Below, piece after piece: positions 22,146 through 33,472 of a stretch of 64,000 nt of DNA (the first letter of the stretch is position 1; each line of letters opens with the position of its first letter). A program made the translations under genes and the position numbers. The notes under the pieces were generated by a model, which was not told the DNA's origin, did not search any database, and worked only from the letters and a program-made list of their open reading frames with translations. Location: assembly GCA_030066685.1 (NCBI GenBank), contig JASJBF010000034.1, forward strand, positions 1-64,000, given 5' to 3'. This DNA is from Kiloniellales bacterium (GTDB lineage Bacteria; Pseudomonadota; Alphaproteobacteria; Kiloniellales; JAKSBE01).

Positions 22146-23708
22146 CTACTCCGCCGCCGCTTCCGCTTGCGCCGCCGAACCGCGCAGCAGGCTCTGCCCG
22201 GTCATGGCGGCCGGCTGCGGCAGGCCCATAAGGGCGAGGACCGTCGGTGCGATGTCGGCCAGGCGGCCGTCGGCTAGGCGCTCTGCGCCGCTTCCCGCAC
22301 CGGCCAGCAGTATCGGGACCCTGTTCATGGTATGGGCAGTGTGACGCTCACCGGTTTCCGAATCCTTCATCCTTTCGGCGTTGCCGTGATCCGCGGTGAT
22401 CAGCAAGCAGCCGCCAGCGCACTCGACCGCGGCGTCCAGCGCCTCGAGGCAGTTGTCTACCGCCTCGACCGCCTGGATCGCTGCCGCCAGATTGCCGGTA
22501 TGGCCGACCATGTCGCCGTTGGCGTAGTTGACCACGATCAGGTCGAACGTCCCGGACTCGATCGCCTCGACCAGGGCCTCCGTCACCTCGAAGGCCGACA
22601 TCTCGGGCTTGAGATCGTAGGTGGCAACCTTGGGCGAGGGGATCAAGATCCGCTCTTCCCCGTCGAAGACCTCTTCCCGGCCGCCGTTGAGGAAGAAGGT
22701 CACGTGGGCGTACTTCTCGGTCTCGGCGATCCGCAGCTGCTTCAGGCCCGCCTTGGCGACGACCTCGCCCAGCGTGTCGCCGATCTCGGCGGCGGGAAAC
22801 AGGGTGGCAAGCCAGCGATTGTGGGCCTCGGAATACTCGACCATGCCCGCCGCCGCGGCGAAGCGGACCACGCGCTCCCTGTGGAAGCCGTCGAAGGCGG
22901 GGTCGAGCAGGGCGGCCAGGATCTCCCGCGCCCGATCGGCGCGGAAGTTGGCCATCAGCACGCCGTCGCCGTCGCGCATGCCCGGATAGCCGCCGATCAC
23001 CGCGGGCTCGACGAACTCGTCGGTGACCGCCTTGGCGTAGCTGGCCTCGACGGCGGCGAGGGCATCGGCGGCCACGACCCCGTCTCCCATGACCAGGGCG
23101 CGATAGGCGCGCGCGACCCGGTCCCAGCGCTTGTCCCGGTCCATGGCGTAGTAGCGCCCGCTCACCGTGGCGACCTCCGCCTCCGGGGCCGCGGCCTGGA
23201 AGTCCGCGAGGTAGCCCCGGGCGCTCGACGGCGGCGTGTCGCGGCCGTCGAGGAAGGCGTGGAGCTTCACCGGGACGCCGGCCGCCGCCAGGATCCGGCA
23301 GAGCGCGGCGATCTGGTCCTGGTGGGCGTGCACGCCGCCGGGCGAGATCAGGCCCATCACCTGGGCCGTTCCGCCAGAGGCCTTGAGCTTCTCGATGAAA
23401 CCGCACAGCGCCGGGTTCGCCTCGATCTCGCCGCTGCGGACCGCCTGGTCGATGCGCGGCAGGTCCTGAAGGACGATCCGGCCGGCGCCGATGTTCATGT
23501 GGCCGACCTCGGAGTTGCCCATTTGCCCTTCGGGCAGCCCGACCTCGTGCTCCGAGGCGTCGATCAGGGCCTGGGGGCAGGACGCGTAGAGCCGGTCCAG
23601 CGTCGGCGTCCGGGCCAGTCGGATCGCGTTGTCTTCGCTGGCGTCAGCGTGGCCCCAGCCGTCGAGGATACAGAGGACGACGGGGCGGGGTCTGGCATCT
23701 GGGGTCAT
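22146..23708 (-). CDS. gpmI: Phosphoglycerate mutase, 2,3-bisphosphoglycerate-independent
   Basis: This manganese enzyme interconverts 3- and 2-phosphoglycerate in glycolysis. The 520 residues show VVLCILDGWGH at the N-terminus, the phosphoryl-acceptor serine in GQMGNSEVGHMNIGAGR, HAFLDGRDTPPSS, and the C-terminal metal site LLITADHGNAERM. The gene precedes envC by only five bases, a linkage common in alphaproteobacteria. Confidence 0.97.
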   Translation of the reverse strand: MTPDARPRPVVLCILDGWGHADASEDNAIRLARTPTLDRLYASCPQALIDASEHEVGLPEGQMGNSEVGHMNIGAGRIVLQDLPRIDQAVRSGEIEANPALCGFIEKLKASGGTAQVMGLISPGGVHAHQDQIAALCRILAAAGVPVKLHAFLDGRDTPPSSARGYLADFQAAAPEAEVATVSGRYYAMDRDKRWDRVARAYRALVMGDGVVAADALAAVEASYAKAVTDEFVEPAVIGGYPGMRDGDGVLMANFRADRAREILAALLDPAFDGFHRERVVRFAAAAGMVEYSEAHNRWLATLFPAAEIGDTLGEVVAKAGLKQLRIAETEKYAHVTFFLNGGREEVFDGEERILIPSPKVATYDLKPEMSAFEVTEALVEAIESGTFDLIVVNYANGDMVGHTGNLAAAIQAVEAVDNCLEALDAAVECAGGCLLITADHGNAERMKDSETGERHTAHTMNRVPILLAGAGSGAERLADGRLADIAPTVLALMGLPQPAAMTGQSLLRGSAAQAEAAAE

Positions 23709-23765
23709 CTAGGTCCTACGCTTTTGGCTGTATATAGGCGATCTTTGCGCCGCGGGACAGCCTCT

Positions 23766-24224
23766 TCAGGCCCGGTGATAGGGATGACCGGTAAGGATCG
23801 ATTGCGCGCGGTAGAGCTGTTCGGCCAGCATCACCCTGGCAAGAAGATGTGGCCAAGTCATGGCACCGAAGGCGAGGCGCCGATCGGCGGCCGCCAGCAC
23901 CTCGTCGGACAGTCCCTCGGCCCCTCCGATCACGAAGGCGAGATCCCCGGTTCCGGCCTCCCGATAGTCCTGGATCGTTCGGGCAAAAGCCTCACTGGTC
24001 AGAGACTTACCCCCGCCGTCGAGGGCGATGATCCTGGCCGGCTTGGGCAGGCTTTGGAGCAGCAGCTCACCTTCCCGGCGCTTCAGCGCGTCCGGCGGCA
24101 GCTGGCGCCGTTCTTCGACTTCCTTAACGTCGTGGGGCCAGGTCAGGCGGCGCAAGTAGTCGGACAGCAGATCCTGCATCGGGCCGGCCCGCAGGCGGCC
24201 GACGGCGGCGATGGTGATCCGCAC
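23766..24224 (-). CDS. rlmH: 23S rRNA (pseudouridine1915-N3)-methyltransferase
   Basis: This SPOUT methyltransferase modifies helix 69 of 23S rRNA. The 152 residues have the knotted SAM site (LAFVIGGAEGLSDEVL) and the C-terminal signature LARVMLAEQLYRAQSILTGHPYH. The start codon is GTG (24224), preceded by GAGGCGGG. It is a member of the rsfS-rlmH pair. Confidence 0.95.
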   Translation of the reverse strand: MRITIAAVGRLRAGPMQDLLSDYLRRLTWPHDVKEVEERRQLPPDALKRREGELLLQSLPKPARIIALDGGGKSLTSEAFARTIQDYREAGTGDLAFVIGGAEGLSDEVLAAADRRLAFGAMTWPHLLARVMLAEQLYRAQSILTGHPYHRA

Positions 24225-24286
24225 CGACCCGCCTCAGCCCCAGTCCGCGCCCGGAACCCGACGCGGGCCACCGGGGCCGGCCGGGC

Positions 24287-24712
24287 TCAAAGGCCGGCGC
24301 TGCTGCGCTCGGGCTCCGGCAGGTCCATGCCCCACATCTTCTCGAGGTTGTAGAAGGACCGCACCTCGGGTCGGAAGAGGTGGATGATCACGTCCCCTCC
24401 GTCGATCAGGACCCAGTCGCAGCGCTCCGCGCCTTCCACCGAGGGCGCCTTGACCCCGGCATGCTTGAGCCTCTCGCGGAGATGCTCGGCCATGGCGCCG
24501 ACGTGGCGTTGCGAGCGGCCGCTCGCAATGACCATGGAATCCGCAAAGCTGGTTTTGCCGGAGAGGTCGATGACGACAATGTCTTCGGCCTTGTCGTCTT
24601 CGAGAGAGGTCTTGACGAGGCCGAGCAGGCCGTCGCCAGAAAGCGACCCGTCTTTAAGCCTTCGGGTCTCCAAGGCTTCGCTCGTGACTATGACCGCAGT
24701 CTCCCTTCCCAT
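24287..24712 (-). CDS. rsfS: Ribosomal silencing factor RsfS
   Basis: The protein binds ribosomal protein L14 on the 50S subunit and blocks subunit joining when nutrients are short. The 141 residues include DDKAEDIVVIDLSGKTSFADSMVIASGRS and WVLIDGGDVIIHLFRPEVRSFYNLEKMW, the core of the RsfS/Iojap fold. The ATG directly follows the nadD stop (TGAATG), indicating coupled translation. Confidence 0.95.
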   Translation of the reverse strand: MGRETAVIVTSEALETRRLKDGSLSGDGLLGLVKTSLEDDKAEDIVVIDLSGKTSFADSMVIASGRSQRHVGAMAEHLRERLKHAGVKAPSVEGAERCDWVLIDGGDVIIHLFRPEVRSFYNLEKMWGMDLPEPERSSAGL

Positions 24713-25381
24713 TCATCGCCACAGGCCCGCGGACCGCGAGATCCGCGCCGCCCTGATGCGGGTCGCCGACTGGGTCGATAACGGGCCGTGAAGAAAAACC
24801 CAGGCCGGCGGCTCCATCTCCGGCAGGCGGCGGGCTGCGCGTTCCGGCTTGCGCCACCGGGAAAAGCGCCGCGCCGCCAATCCGGCTAGCGCCCCCAAAG
24901 CATAGGAGGGGCGATCCAGGATCGCAACGGGGAGTAAATGAAATATTTGCATCCAGTCTTTCCAGGCCGGAATCTGCTGAAGATTGTCGGCGCCCATCAC
25001 CCAAACGAAGGAAACTCTTGGTAATCGGCAGGTCAAGGCGCGCAGAGTCTCGGCCGTATACTGCGTTCCCAGGGCCGACTCCAGCGCTGTGACCCGGATT
25101 CGAGGATGATCGGCGATTCGCCGCGCCGAATCGAGCCGCTGCGCGAGGTCCGCCATGCCTTCGGCGGGCTTCAGCGGGTTCTGAGGCGATACCAGCCACC
25201 AGACCTCGTCCAGGCCAAGGCGCTTCAAAGCCACCAGGCTGATCATCCGATGGCCCTCGTGGGCCGGGTTGAAGGAGCCGCCAAGCAGGCCGGCCCTGTA
25301 GCCCGGCGGCGGCAGGAATCCGCCCAGGGCCCGAGCCAGGTTCCCCGACGAGATTTTGCGATCAGGAGTCGCCTTCGTCAT
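24713..25381 (-). CDS. nadD: Nicotinate-nucleotide adenylyltransferase
   Basis: The enzyme converts nicotinate mononucleotide to deamido-NAD in NAD synthesis. The 222 residues contain the nucleotidyltransferase motif GLLGGSFNPAHEGHRMIS, WWLVSPQNPLK, FVWVMGADNLQQIPAWKDW and the C-terminal LSTQSATRIRA (variant of the ISSTxIR motif). It lies between the GFA gene and rsfS in one minus-strand transcript. Confidence 0.95.
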   Translation of the reverse strand: MTKATPDRKISSGNLARALGGFLPPPGYRAGLLGGSFNPAHEGHRMISLVALKRLGLDEVWWLVSPQNPLKPAEGMADLAQRLDSARRIADHPRIRVTALESALGTQYTAETLRALTCRLPRVSFVWVMGADNLQQIPAWKDWMQIFHLLPVAILDRPSYALGALAGLAARRFSRWRKPERAARRLPEMEPPAWVFLHGPLSTQSATRIRAARISRSAGLWR

Positions 25382-25410
25382 CGCTGGGTCGCCGAATGCG
25401 TGTGCACGGC

Positions 25411-25842
25411 TCAGGAGTCGTCGCGGATCGCCGAGAAGCGGTCATGGCGCGGCAAGCCATCATCGAGGTGGAGCCAGGGCAGCCTTTGCGACTCGAAGGC
25501 ATGGTGACGGGGCGGGAAGGCCTCCGGCTCGTCCAGGGCGCCGAGGAAGAAATAGATCATGCCGGGCAGCCGCTCGTCCTGGTAGGCGATCGGGCTGCCG
25601 CAGCGCGGGCAGAAGCTCCGCCGGACGCCCGGCGAAGAACCATGCTGCGCCGGTTCTGTCTCGCCCTCGAAGCTGACTACGGCCGTGGCGGCGCCGACGA
25701 AGGCCGCCAGCGGAGCGCCGGTCGCCCTGCGGCAATCCCTGCAGTGGCAGTAGGAGGCCCACTCCGGGCGCTCGCCGAGCCGGAAGCGGACCGCGCCGCA
25801 GAGGCAACCGCCGGTCACCGGCCCCGCTTGTCCTGCGGCCAC
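25411..25842 (-). CDS. GFA-family zinc protein (glutathione-dependent formaldehyde-activating enzyme-like)
   Basis: The product is about 143 residues with the GFA/DUF636 cysteine pattern: GGCLCGAVRF, YCHCRDCRRATGAP and RRSFCPRCGSPIAYQ. These bind structural and catalytic zinc. Most family members have no proven activity. The GTG at 25842, five bases after the proA stop, is the likely start, with another GTG at 25818 just before the first Cys. It is an extra gene between proA and nadD, which are often adjacent in related genomes. Confidence 0.82.
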   Translation of the reverse strand: MAAGQAGPVTGGCLCGAVRFRLGERPEWASYCHCRDCRRATGAPLAAFVGAATAVVSFEGETEPAQHGSSPGVRRSFCPRCGSPIAYQDERLPGMIYFFLGALDEPEAFPPRHHAFESQRLPWLHLDDGLPRHDRFSAIRDDS

Positions 25843-25847
25843 GGCGT

Positions 25848-27127
25848 TCAGGGCCGGACCTGGCCTTCGCCGCGGACCAGGTACTTGTAGCTGGTCAGCT
25901 GCTCCAGGCCGACCGGGCCACGGGCGTGCAGCTTGCCGGTCGCGATTCCGATCTCCGCACCCATGCCGAACTCGCCGCCGTCGGCATACTGGGTCGAGGC
26001 GTTGTGCAGCAGGATCGCCGAATCGACCTCGGCGAAGAAGCGCGCGACCGCCGACTCGTCCTCGGTGACGATGGCGTCGGTGTGGTGGGAGCCGTGGCGG
26101 GCGATGTGCTCGATCGCGCCGCCCACGCCGTCGACCATCTTCACCGAGAGGATCGGCGCCAGGTACTCGGTGTCCCAGTCGATGGGCTTGGCCGGCAGGG
26201 CGCGGGGCTCGCGGGCGCAGACCGCCTCGTCGCCGCGGATTTCGCAGCCGCCGGCGATCAGGTCGTCGAGGATCGGCCCGAGGTGGGTCTCTGCCGCCCG
26301 GCGGTCGACCAGCAGGGTCTCGGTGGCGCCGCAGATCCCGGTCCGGCGCAGCTTGGCGTTGACCGCGATGCGGCGGGCCATCTCGAGCTCCGCCGCGCCG
26401 TCGACGTAGGTGTGGCAGAGCCCTTCCAGATGGGCCAGGACCGGGACCCGGCTTTCCTGCTGGACCCGCTCGATCAGGCCCTTGCCGCCGCGCGGCACGA
26501 CGATGTCGAGATAGTCGCTCATGCGCAGCAGCATGCCGACCGCGGCGCGGTCGCTGGTCGGCACGCGCTGGATCGCCGCCGCGGGCAGGCCGGCTTCCGC
26601 CAGGCCGCGCTGCAATCCGTCCAGGATCGCCGAGGCGGAATGGAAGGATTCCGAGCCGCCGCGCAGGATGGCGGCGTTTCCGGACTTGAGGCAGAGGCCG
26701 CCGGCGTCGGCGGTGACGTTGGGCCGGCTCTCGTAGATGATGCCGACCACGCCCAGGGGCACCGCGACCCGGGCGATCTTCAGGCCGTTGGGCCGTTCCC
26801 ACTCGGCCAGGGTCCGGCCGACCGGGTCGGGCAGGCGGGCGATGTCCTCCAGCCCCTTGGCCATGGCCTCGATCCGCTCGGGGGTCAGCTCCAGCCTGTC
26901 GAGCAGCGCCGGGGTCAGGCCCTTGTCGCGCCCGGCCGCCATGTCGCGGGCGTTGGCCTCGAGAATCTTTTCGCTATCGGCGCGCAGCGCGGCGGCGGCC
27001 GCCGCCAGCGCGGCGTTCTTGGTCGCCGTGGTCGCGATCGCCAGCTCCGCCGCCGCGGCCTTGGCGGCGACGCCGATTGCCTCCATCTCGCTCTGCAGGT
27101 CCTCGCGCAGGACCGCGGCTTCGGCGT

Positions 27128-27131
<4 letters not shown>
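25848..27131 (-). CDS. proA: Glutamate-5-semialdehyde dehydrogenase (gamma-glutamyl phosphate reductase)
   Basis: This is the second enzyme of proline synthesis, reducing gamma-glutamyl phosphate with NADPH. The 427 residues belong to the ALDH superfamily, with [20 protein letters not shown], the catalytic Cys in [14 protein letters not shown], and [22 protein letters not shown]. The ATG overlaps the proB stop by four bases (ATGA). Confidence 0.97.
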
Positions 27132-29596
<2,465 letters not shown>

Positions 29597-29611
29597 CGCG
29601 GCCGCCAGCCG

Positions 29612-29695
29612 AAAAGGGGTCAGAGTCATTTTTCGACAGGCCGCGGCATCACGGCTTTGTCTCGGTCGACACGAAAAATGACTCTGACCCCTTTT
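29612..29695. repeat. REP-doublet-like inverted repeat with perfect 24-bp arms
   Basis: The arms at 29612-29635 and 29672-29695 are perfect reverse complements beginning AAAAGGGGTCAGAGTC, separated by 36 bases. The compact paired layout resembles REP doublets mobilised in trans by a Y1-type transposase. No transposase is in the window. The arms end in A/T runs, so it could also terminate transcription in both directions. It marks the left edge of the segment that separates rpmA from obgE. Confidence 0.75.
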
Positions 29696-29774
29696 TTGGC
29701 CTTCCCGTCATCGCGGCGGCACCGCGAATCCAGATATAGAGGCTGTTAACCAAGGCACGACAGAGTGGCCCGCG

Positions 29775-30632
29775 ATGACCAAGCTCGACACCTTCGAATC
29801 CGTCTTCAAGTCCGCCGACAAGCCGGTCTTCGCCTACCGGGCGGTGACCCTGGGCCAGGTCTTGCTGGTCACCGACCTGGGCGAGGCGGCGGCCGAGGCG
29901 CTACTCGGCCGGGTCCGGGACTATCTCGGGGCGGTCGACGCGCCCGAGACTCGCTGGACCGCGGTTCCGGGCGGCGCCTTCGGCGATGTCCATCAGCTGC
30001 TCGAGCTGGTCGAGGCCCGGCGCCCGGACCTGATCGTGACCTACCGGCATCTGCACTCCGAGGCCTGGCGCTGGCCCTTCAGCCTGGGCGAGCACCTGGA
30101 CGTCCTGACCCAGGCCACCAAGACGCCGGTCCTGGTCCTGCCACACCCCGACGCCGAGCGCGGCCTGCCGCACAGCGTTCGCAACACCGACCGGGTCATG
30201 GCGATCACCGACCACCTGGCCGGCGAGAGCCGGCTGGTCAACGCTGCCCTGGCCTTCACCCGGCCGGGCGGGACCTGCTGGCTGACCCACGTCGAATGCA
30301 CCCAGCACTTCGAGCGCTACATGGACGTGATCTCGCGGATCCCGGCGCTGGAGACCGAGGTCGCCCGCGAGACCATCGCCGCCCAGCTGCTGAAGGAGCC
30401 GCACGACTTCATCCGCTCCTGCCGCGCGGTCATCGAGGCCGAGGGCCTGGACGTGCGGATCGAGGAGATCGTCACCATGGGCGACCGCCTGGTCGAGTAC
30501 GAGACGCTGATCCGCGATCACGAGGTCGACCTGCTGGTGCTCTACACCAAGGATGAGGACCAGCTCGCCATGCACGGCCTGGCCTACCCCCTGGCCGTCG
30601 AGCTCCGCCAGATCCCCCTGCTGATGCTGTAG
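29775..30632 (+). CDS. UspA-like protein with two alpha/beta halves
   Basis: The 285 residues contain two tandem universal-stress-like folds. The first half has ARRPDLIVTYRHLHSE followed by TKTPVLVLPHPD, the second DHEVDLLVLYTKDEDQLAMHG followed by RQIPLLML. The typical ATP-binding GxxGxxS motif of classic UspA is not obvious, so nucleotide binding is uncertain. It precedes the NhaD/ArsB-type transporter by about 210 bases on the same strand, and such proteins are often paired with ion transporters. Confidence 0.65.
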   Translation: MTKLDTFESVFKSADKPVFAYRAVTLGQVLLVTDLGEAAAEALLGRVRDYLGAVDAPETRWTAVPGGAFGDVHQLLELVEARRPDLIVTYRHLHSEAWRWPFSLGEHLDVLTQATKTPVLVLPHPDAERGLPHSVRNTDRVMAITDHLAGESRLVNAALAFTRPGGTCWLTHVECTQHFERYMDVISRIPALETEVARETIAAQLLKEPHDFIRSCRAVIEAEGLDVRIEEIVTMGDRLVEYETLIRDHEVDLLVLYTKDEDQLAMHGLAYPLAVELRQIPLLML

Positions 30633-30680
30633 GGGGTGGACTCAACCGCCATGTTCGCTCTTTGGCCCGCAACCTACCCG

Positions 30681-30759
30681 CTGTCATCCCCGGGCTCGAC
30701 CCGGCGATCCATTGTGCCGCCTGCACCATGGATGCCCGGATCAAGTCCGGGCATGACAG
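30681..30759. repeat. 79-bp dispersed repeat, copy B
   Basis: Same length as copy A at 7360-7438, with about 73 of 79 matching bases. It lies between the UspA-like gene and the transporter. The right end forms the hairpin around CCCGGATCAAGTCCGGG. Confidence 0.85.
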
Positions 30760-30841
30760 AGGAGAAAGTTACGGGCTCCGGCGACAAACGCCTGCTTGCC
30801 TTGCGGCCCTCCCGCACCGACTAAACTCCACCGCACCCGTC

Positions 30842-32203
30842 ATGCACCAGGTCCCGCTTTCGATCACCCTGCTCTTCGCCGCCCTGCTGGTGGCGATGAT
30901 CCTCAGCCTGGCGCTGGAGGAGAAGATCCACGCCAAGAAGTCGGTCATCGCCGGGGTCTTCGCCACGGTCTGCCTCTTCCTCGCGGTCTTTCTGGATCTG
31001 GTCCATCCGGAGACGGTGCAGATCCTCGGCCTGCCGGTCCATCTGCCGCTCTACATCCCCGGCGTCGACTGGGAGGTCATCGCGATCATCCTGGGCTCCT
31101 CGATCTTCGTCGACGTGACCAGCAAGTCCGGGCTTTTCACCTGGATCGCGATCCGCCTGACCAAGGCCTCCAGGGGCGATCCCCTGGTCCTGCTCTGCTT
31201 CTACGGGGTCATGACCGTGGTCTTCTCGGCGGTGCTCAACAACGTGACCGCGATGATCATCGTCGGGACCCTCAGCGGGGTGTCCCTCGCCCGCCTGGGC
31301 CAGGGCGGCAAGCTGCTCGGCTTCCTGATGGTCGAGGGCCTGCTGACCAACGTCGGCGGCCTGCTGACCCTGGTCTCCTCGGTGCCCAACATCATCGTCG
31401 GCAACGCCGCCGGGATCAGCTTTCTCGACTTCTTTCTGGCCTCCAGCCCCTACGTCGTGCTGGCGACGGTGCTGACCCTCTGGCTCGGCGCCCGCCTCTT
31501 CGGCGTCGCGCGCCTCAAGACCGCCGAAGAGAAGGCCCAGGCGGAAAAGCTGGTCGCCGGTTTCGACGAGAACGACGGCATCGAATCCGCCGGCTTCTTC
31601 TGGTTCGGCGCGGTCATGACCCTGCTGTTCATCGCCACCATCGCCAGCGCCTCGGTGCTGCCGGTGATCGAGGAACTGGGCCTCGGCTACGTCGCCCTGG
31701 CCTTCGCGGTGATCGCCCTGCTGCGCTACAAGGCGACCGCCGACCGCTTCTACCAGGGCATCGACTGGGACCTGCTCGGCTTCTTCGGCTGCCTCTTCAT
31801 CGTGATCAACATGATGGAGCACGCCGGGGTGCTGCACCTGATCGGCGAGGGCCTGGTTCCGATCCTGGAGCTCGGTGAGCTGGCCGGTCCCGGCACCCTG
31901 CTGGTCGCCGCGGCGGCCGCCAGCTCGGTCACCGACAACATCCCCCTGGCTGCGATGCTGGCCAAGATCCTGGGCGGCATGGACCTGCCGGCGGATTCTC
32001 CCTACTGGTGGTCGGTGGTCTTCGGCGCCAACCTGGGCGGCAACCTGACGCCGATCGGCTCGGCCTCGACCCTGGTCGCTGTCACCATCATCCACAAGAA
32101 CAAGCTGGGGCTGTCCTTCGCCGGCTTCGTCAAGCTGGCCCTGCCTTTCGCCACCGCCCAGCTGCTGCTGGCCGTCGCCTACGTGCTGCTGGTGCTGGGA
32201 TAG
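30842..32203 (+). CDS. SLC13/ArsB/NhaD-type ion transporter
   Basis: This 453-residue inner-membrane protein has 11-12 hydrophobic segments of the ion transporter superfamily. Motifs characteristic of the NhaD/ArsB branch are SSIFVDVTSKSG, NNVTAMIIVGTLSG, VPNIIVGNAAGISF, ASSVTDNIPLAAMLAK and GANLGGNLTPIGSAS. The two re-entrant NNVT/TDNIP loops are the likely ion-binding sites. Sodium/proton exchange is one option, but anion transport cannot be excluded. Start at ATG 30842; the frame is open further upstream across the repeat. Confidence 0.82.
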   Translation: MHQVPLSITLLFAALLVAMILSLALEEKIHAKKSVIAGVFATVCLFLAVFLDLVHPETVQILGLPVHLPLYIPGVDWEVIAIILGSSIFVDVTSKSGLFTWIAIRLTKASRGDPLVLLCFYGVMTVVFSAVLNNVTAMIIVGTLSGVSLARLGQGGKLLGFLMVEGLLTNVGGLLTLVSSVPNIIVGNAAGISFLDFFLASSPYVVLATVLTLWLGARLFGVARLKTAEEKAQAEKLVAGFDENDGIESAGFFWFGAVMTLLFIATIASASVLPVIEELGLGYVALAFAVIALLRYKATADRFYQGIDWDLLGFFGCLFIVINMMEHAGVLHLIGEGLVPILELGELAGPGTLLVAAAAASSVTDNIPLAAMLAKILGGMDLPADSPYWWSVVFGANLGGNLTPIGSASTLVAVTIIHKNKLGLSFAGFVKLALPFATAQLLLAVAYVLLVLG

Positions 32204-32283
32204 TTTTTGTCCATTCGGACAATAAGCTTGGTTGCTCAGACTGAATCAATCTGAGCCGTGAATCTTAATCTATTTTAACAAGT

Positions 32284-32335
32284 TAGAGCATGACTCACGT
32301 GTCATACCACGTCGGTGTGACACGATCATGCTCTA
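32284..32335. repeat. Palindromic element 5 (TAGAGCATGA...TCATGCTCTA)
   Basis: Outer perfect 10-bp stem (32284-32293 with 32326-32335), inner 11-bp stem with one G-T pair (32298-32308 with 32314-32324), loop of 5, and a larger bulge on the left. It lies downstream of the transporter in a stretch richer in A+T than its surroundings (32204-32290). Confidence 0.85.
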
Positions 32336-32467
32336 GGAAACGACCAGAGGAAACGCCCGGGCGATCCGCGGCTGGCGCCGGCCGCGGGCCTGCGCTTCGA
32401 CCTGCCGCCCTTTCAAACGACTGCTCAGGCAAGCCAGATGAAATAGATAAGTCTGCTGACTCCGTCG

Positions 32468-33460
32468 CTATTCGGACGCGGCGGCTAGTTTTATGGCGTT
32501 CTCCAAGCGAACCACGTAGCGGTTGGCATTGTCGACGACGGCTGCGACCGACAAGCGGCGCGTGATCATATCACGGACGACCTCCGGAGGGCCCGAATCG
32601 CTGAACACGTCCGTTCGGATCGATGCAAAGCGCTTCCTTAACATCTGCGCAATCTCCGACGTTTGTTGATTGAGAAGCGCCGAAATATTGGGGCCCAGAC
32701 CGTGCGCTTGGTAGACGGCCAGCTCCCTGATGAATTCCGTAGCGTCAGCATAGGCAATTAATTTCTCCGGAGTCCGGTCGAAGAAAAGCACCCAATCCAC
32801 ACCCTCGACATTTAGCCCGAACTCTTCGATGAAGGAGTCGTCCGGAAATGCCCCCCAAGCCTGCTGATCCGGAATAACATTCTCGATGGCTGACCGTGTG
32901 CGCTCGCTCGTAAGCAAGTAGGCAAGGAGCAGTCCCACGTCATAGGAATTGCCAGCGTTAAAGGTGAGCGACAGACTGGGCTTCGCCTCCTCGCCGTCAA
33001 TGGCTGCCAGCCAGTCTGCATAAGTAACCCACATTTCAGGCGAGCCCTTGGCGAAGGCGGCCAGTTCGTTGAACTCCCCCATGCCTGAACTGCGCACTGT
33101 AACAAGCGAGACGCCGACGTCATCAAATGTCTTGTTCTCGAGGCTTTCAGCTATTGAATCCACTGTGACTTTCGTGGAGGTGACGGTTGCTTCGATTTTC
33201 CTGATGATCTCAGTACGGGTCGTCTGCATCTCCTCCTCAATCTGCTCTTTGGTCGCCTTGCGGCGAGCCTCGTTCTGTTTCTCATTGAAATTCATGACTT
33301 GCTGACCGATCAAGATTGCGCAGCCAATCAGCGCCAACATTACTGTGTAGCGCGCTGGCATGCTTCCCCAAACGCGCTTGCTGATTGACACGAGTGTGGT
33401 AATGATTGCGCCGGCGATCCCCAGAGTGAGGAGCGGGTGGCTAGTAATGAACTCTATCAT
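32468..33460 (-). CDS. Orphan membrane-anchored coiled-coil protein of unknown function
   Basis: The product is about 330 residues. It has two N-terminal hydrophobic segments (HPLLTLGIAGAIITTLVSIS and YTVMLALIGCAILIGQQVM), a charged helical stretch (NEKQNEARRKATKEQIEEEM) likely to be coiled coil, and a soluble domain of about 220 residues with no motif I recognise. Codon use is less GC-biased than in neighbouring genes. The second Met (33460) follows a G-rich site; an upstream ATG at 33472 lacks one. It stands alone between palindromic element 5 and rpmA, in a segment that interrupts a conserved operon, so recent acquisition is likely. Confidence 0.6.
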   Translation of the reverse strand: MIEFITSHPLLTLGIAGAIITTLVSISKRVWGSMPARYTVMLALIGCAILIGQQVMNFNEKQNEARRKATKEQIEEEMQTTRTEIIRKIEATVTSTKVTVDSIAESLENKTFDDVGVSLVTVRSSGMGEFNELAAFAKGSPEMWVTYADWLAAIDGEEAKPSLSLTFNAGNSYDVGLLLAYLLTSERTRSAIENVIPDQQAWGAFPDDSFIEEFGLNVEGVDWVLFFDRTPEKLIAYADATEFIRELAVYQAHGLGPNISALLNQQTSEIAQMLRKRFASIRTDVFSDSGPPEVVRDMITRRLSVAAVVDNANRYVVRLENAIKLAAASE

Positions 33461-33472
33461 TTGCGCCCCCAT

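Noticed and set aside
32207-32222. TTGTCC-ATTC-GGACAA hairpin after the transporter as a terminator
   Set aside because: The T-run is before the stem on the plus strand and becomes an A-run after it on the minus strand, the wrong side for either direction.
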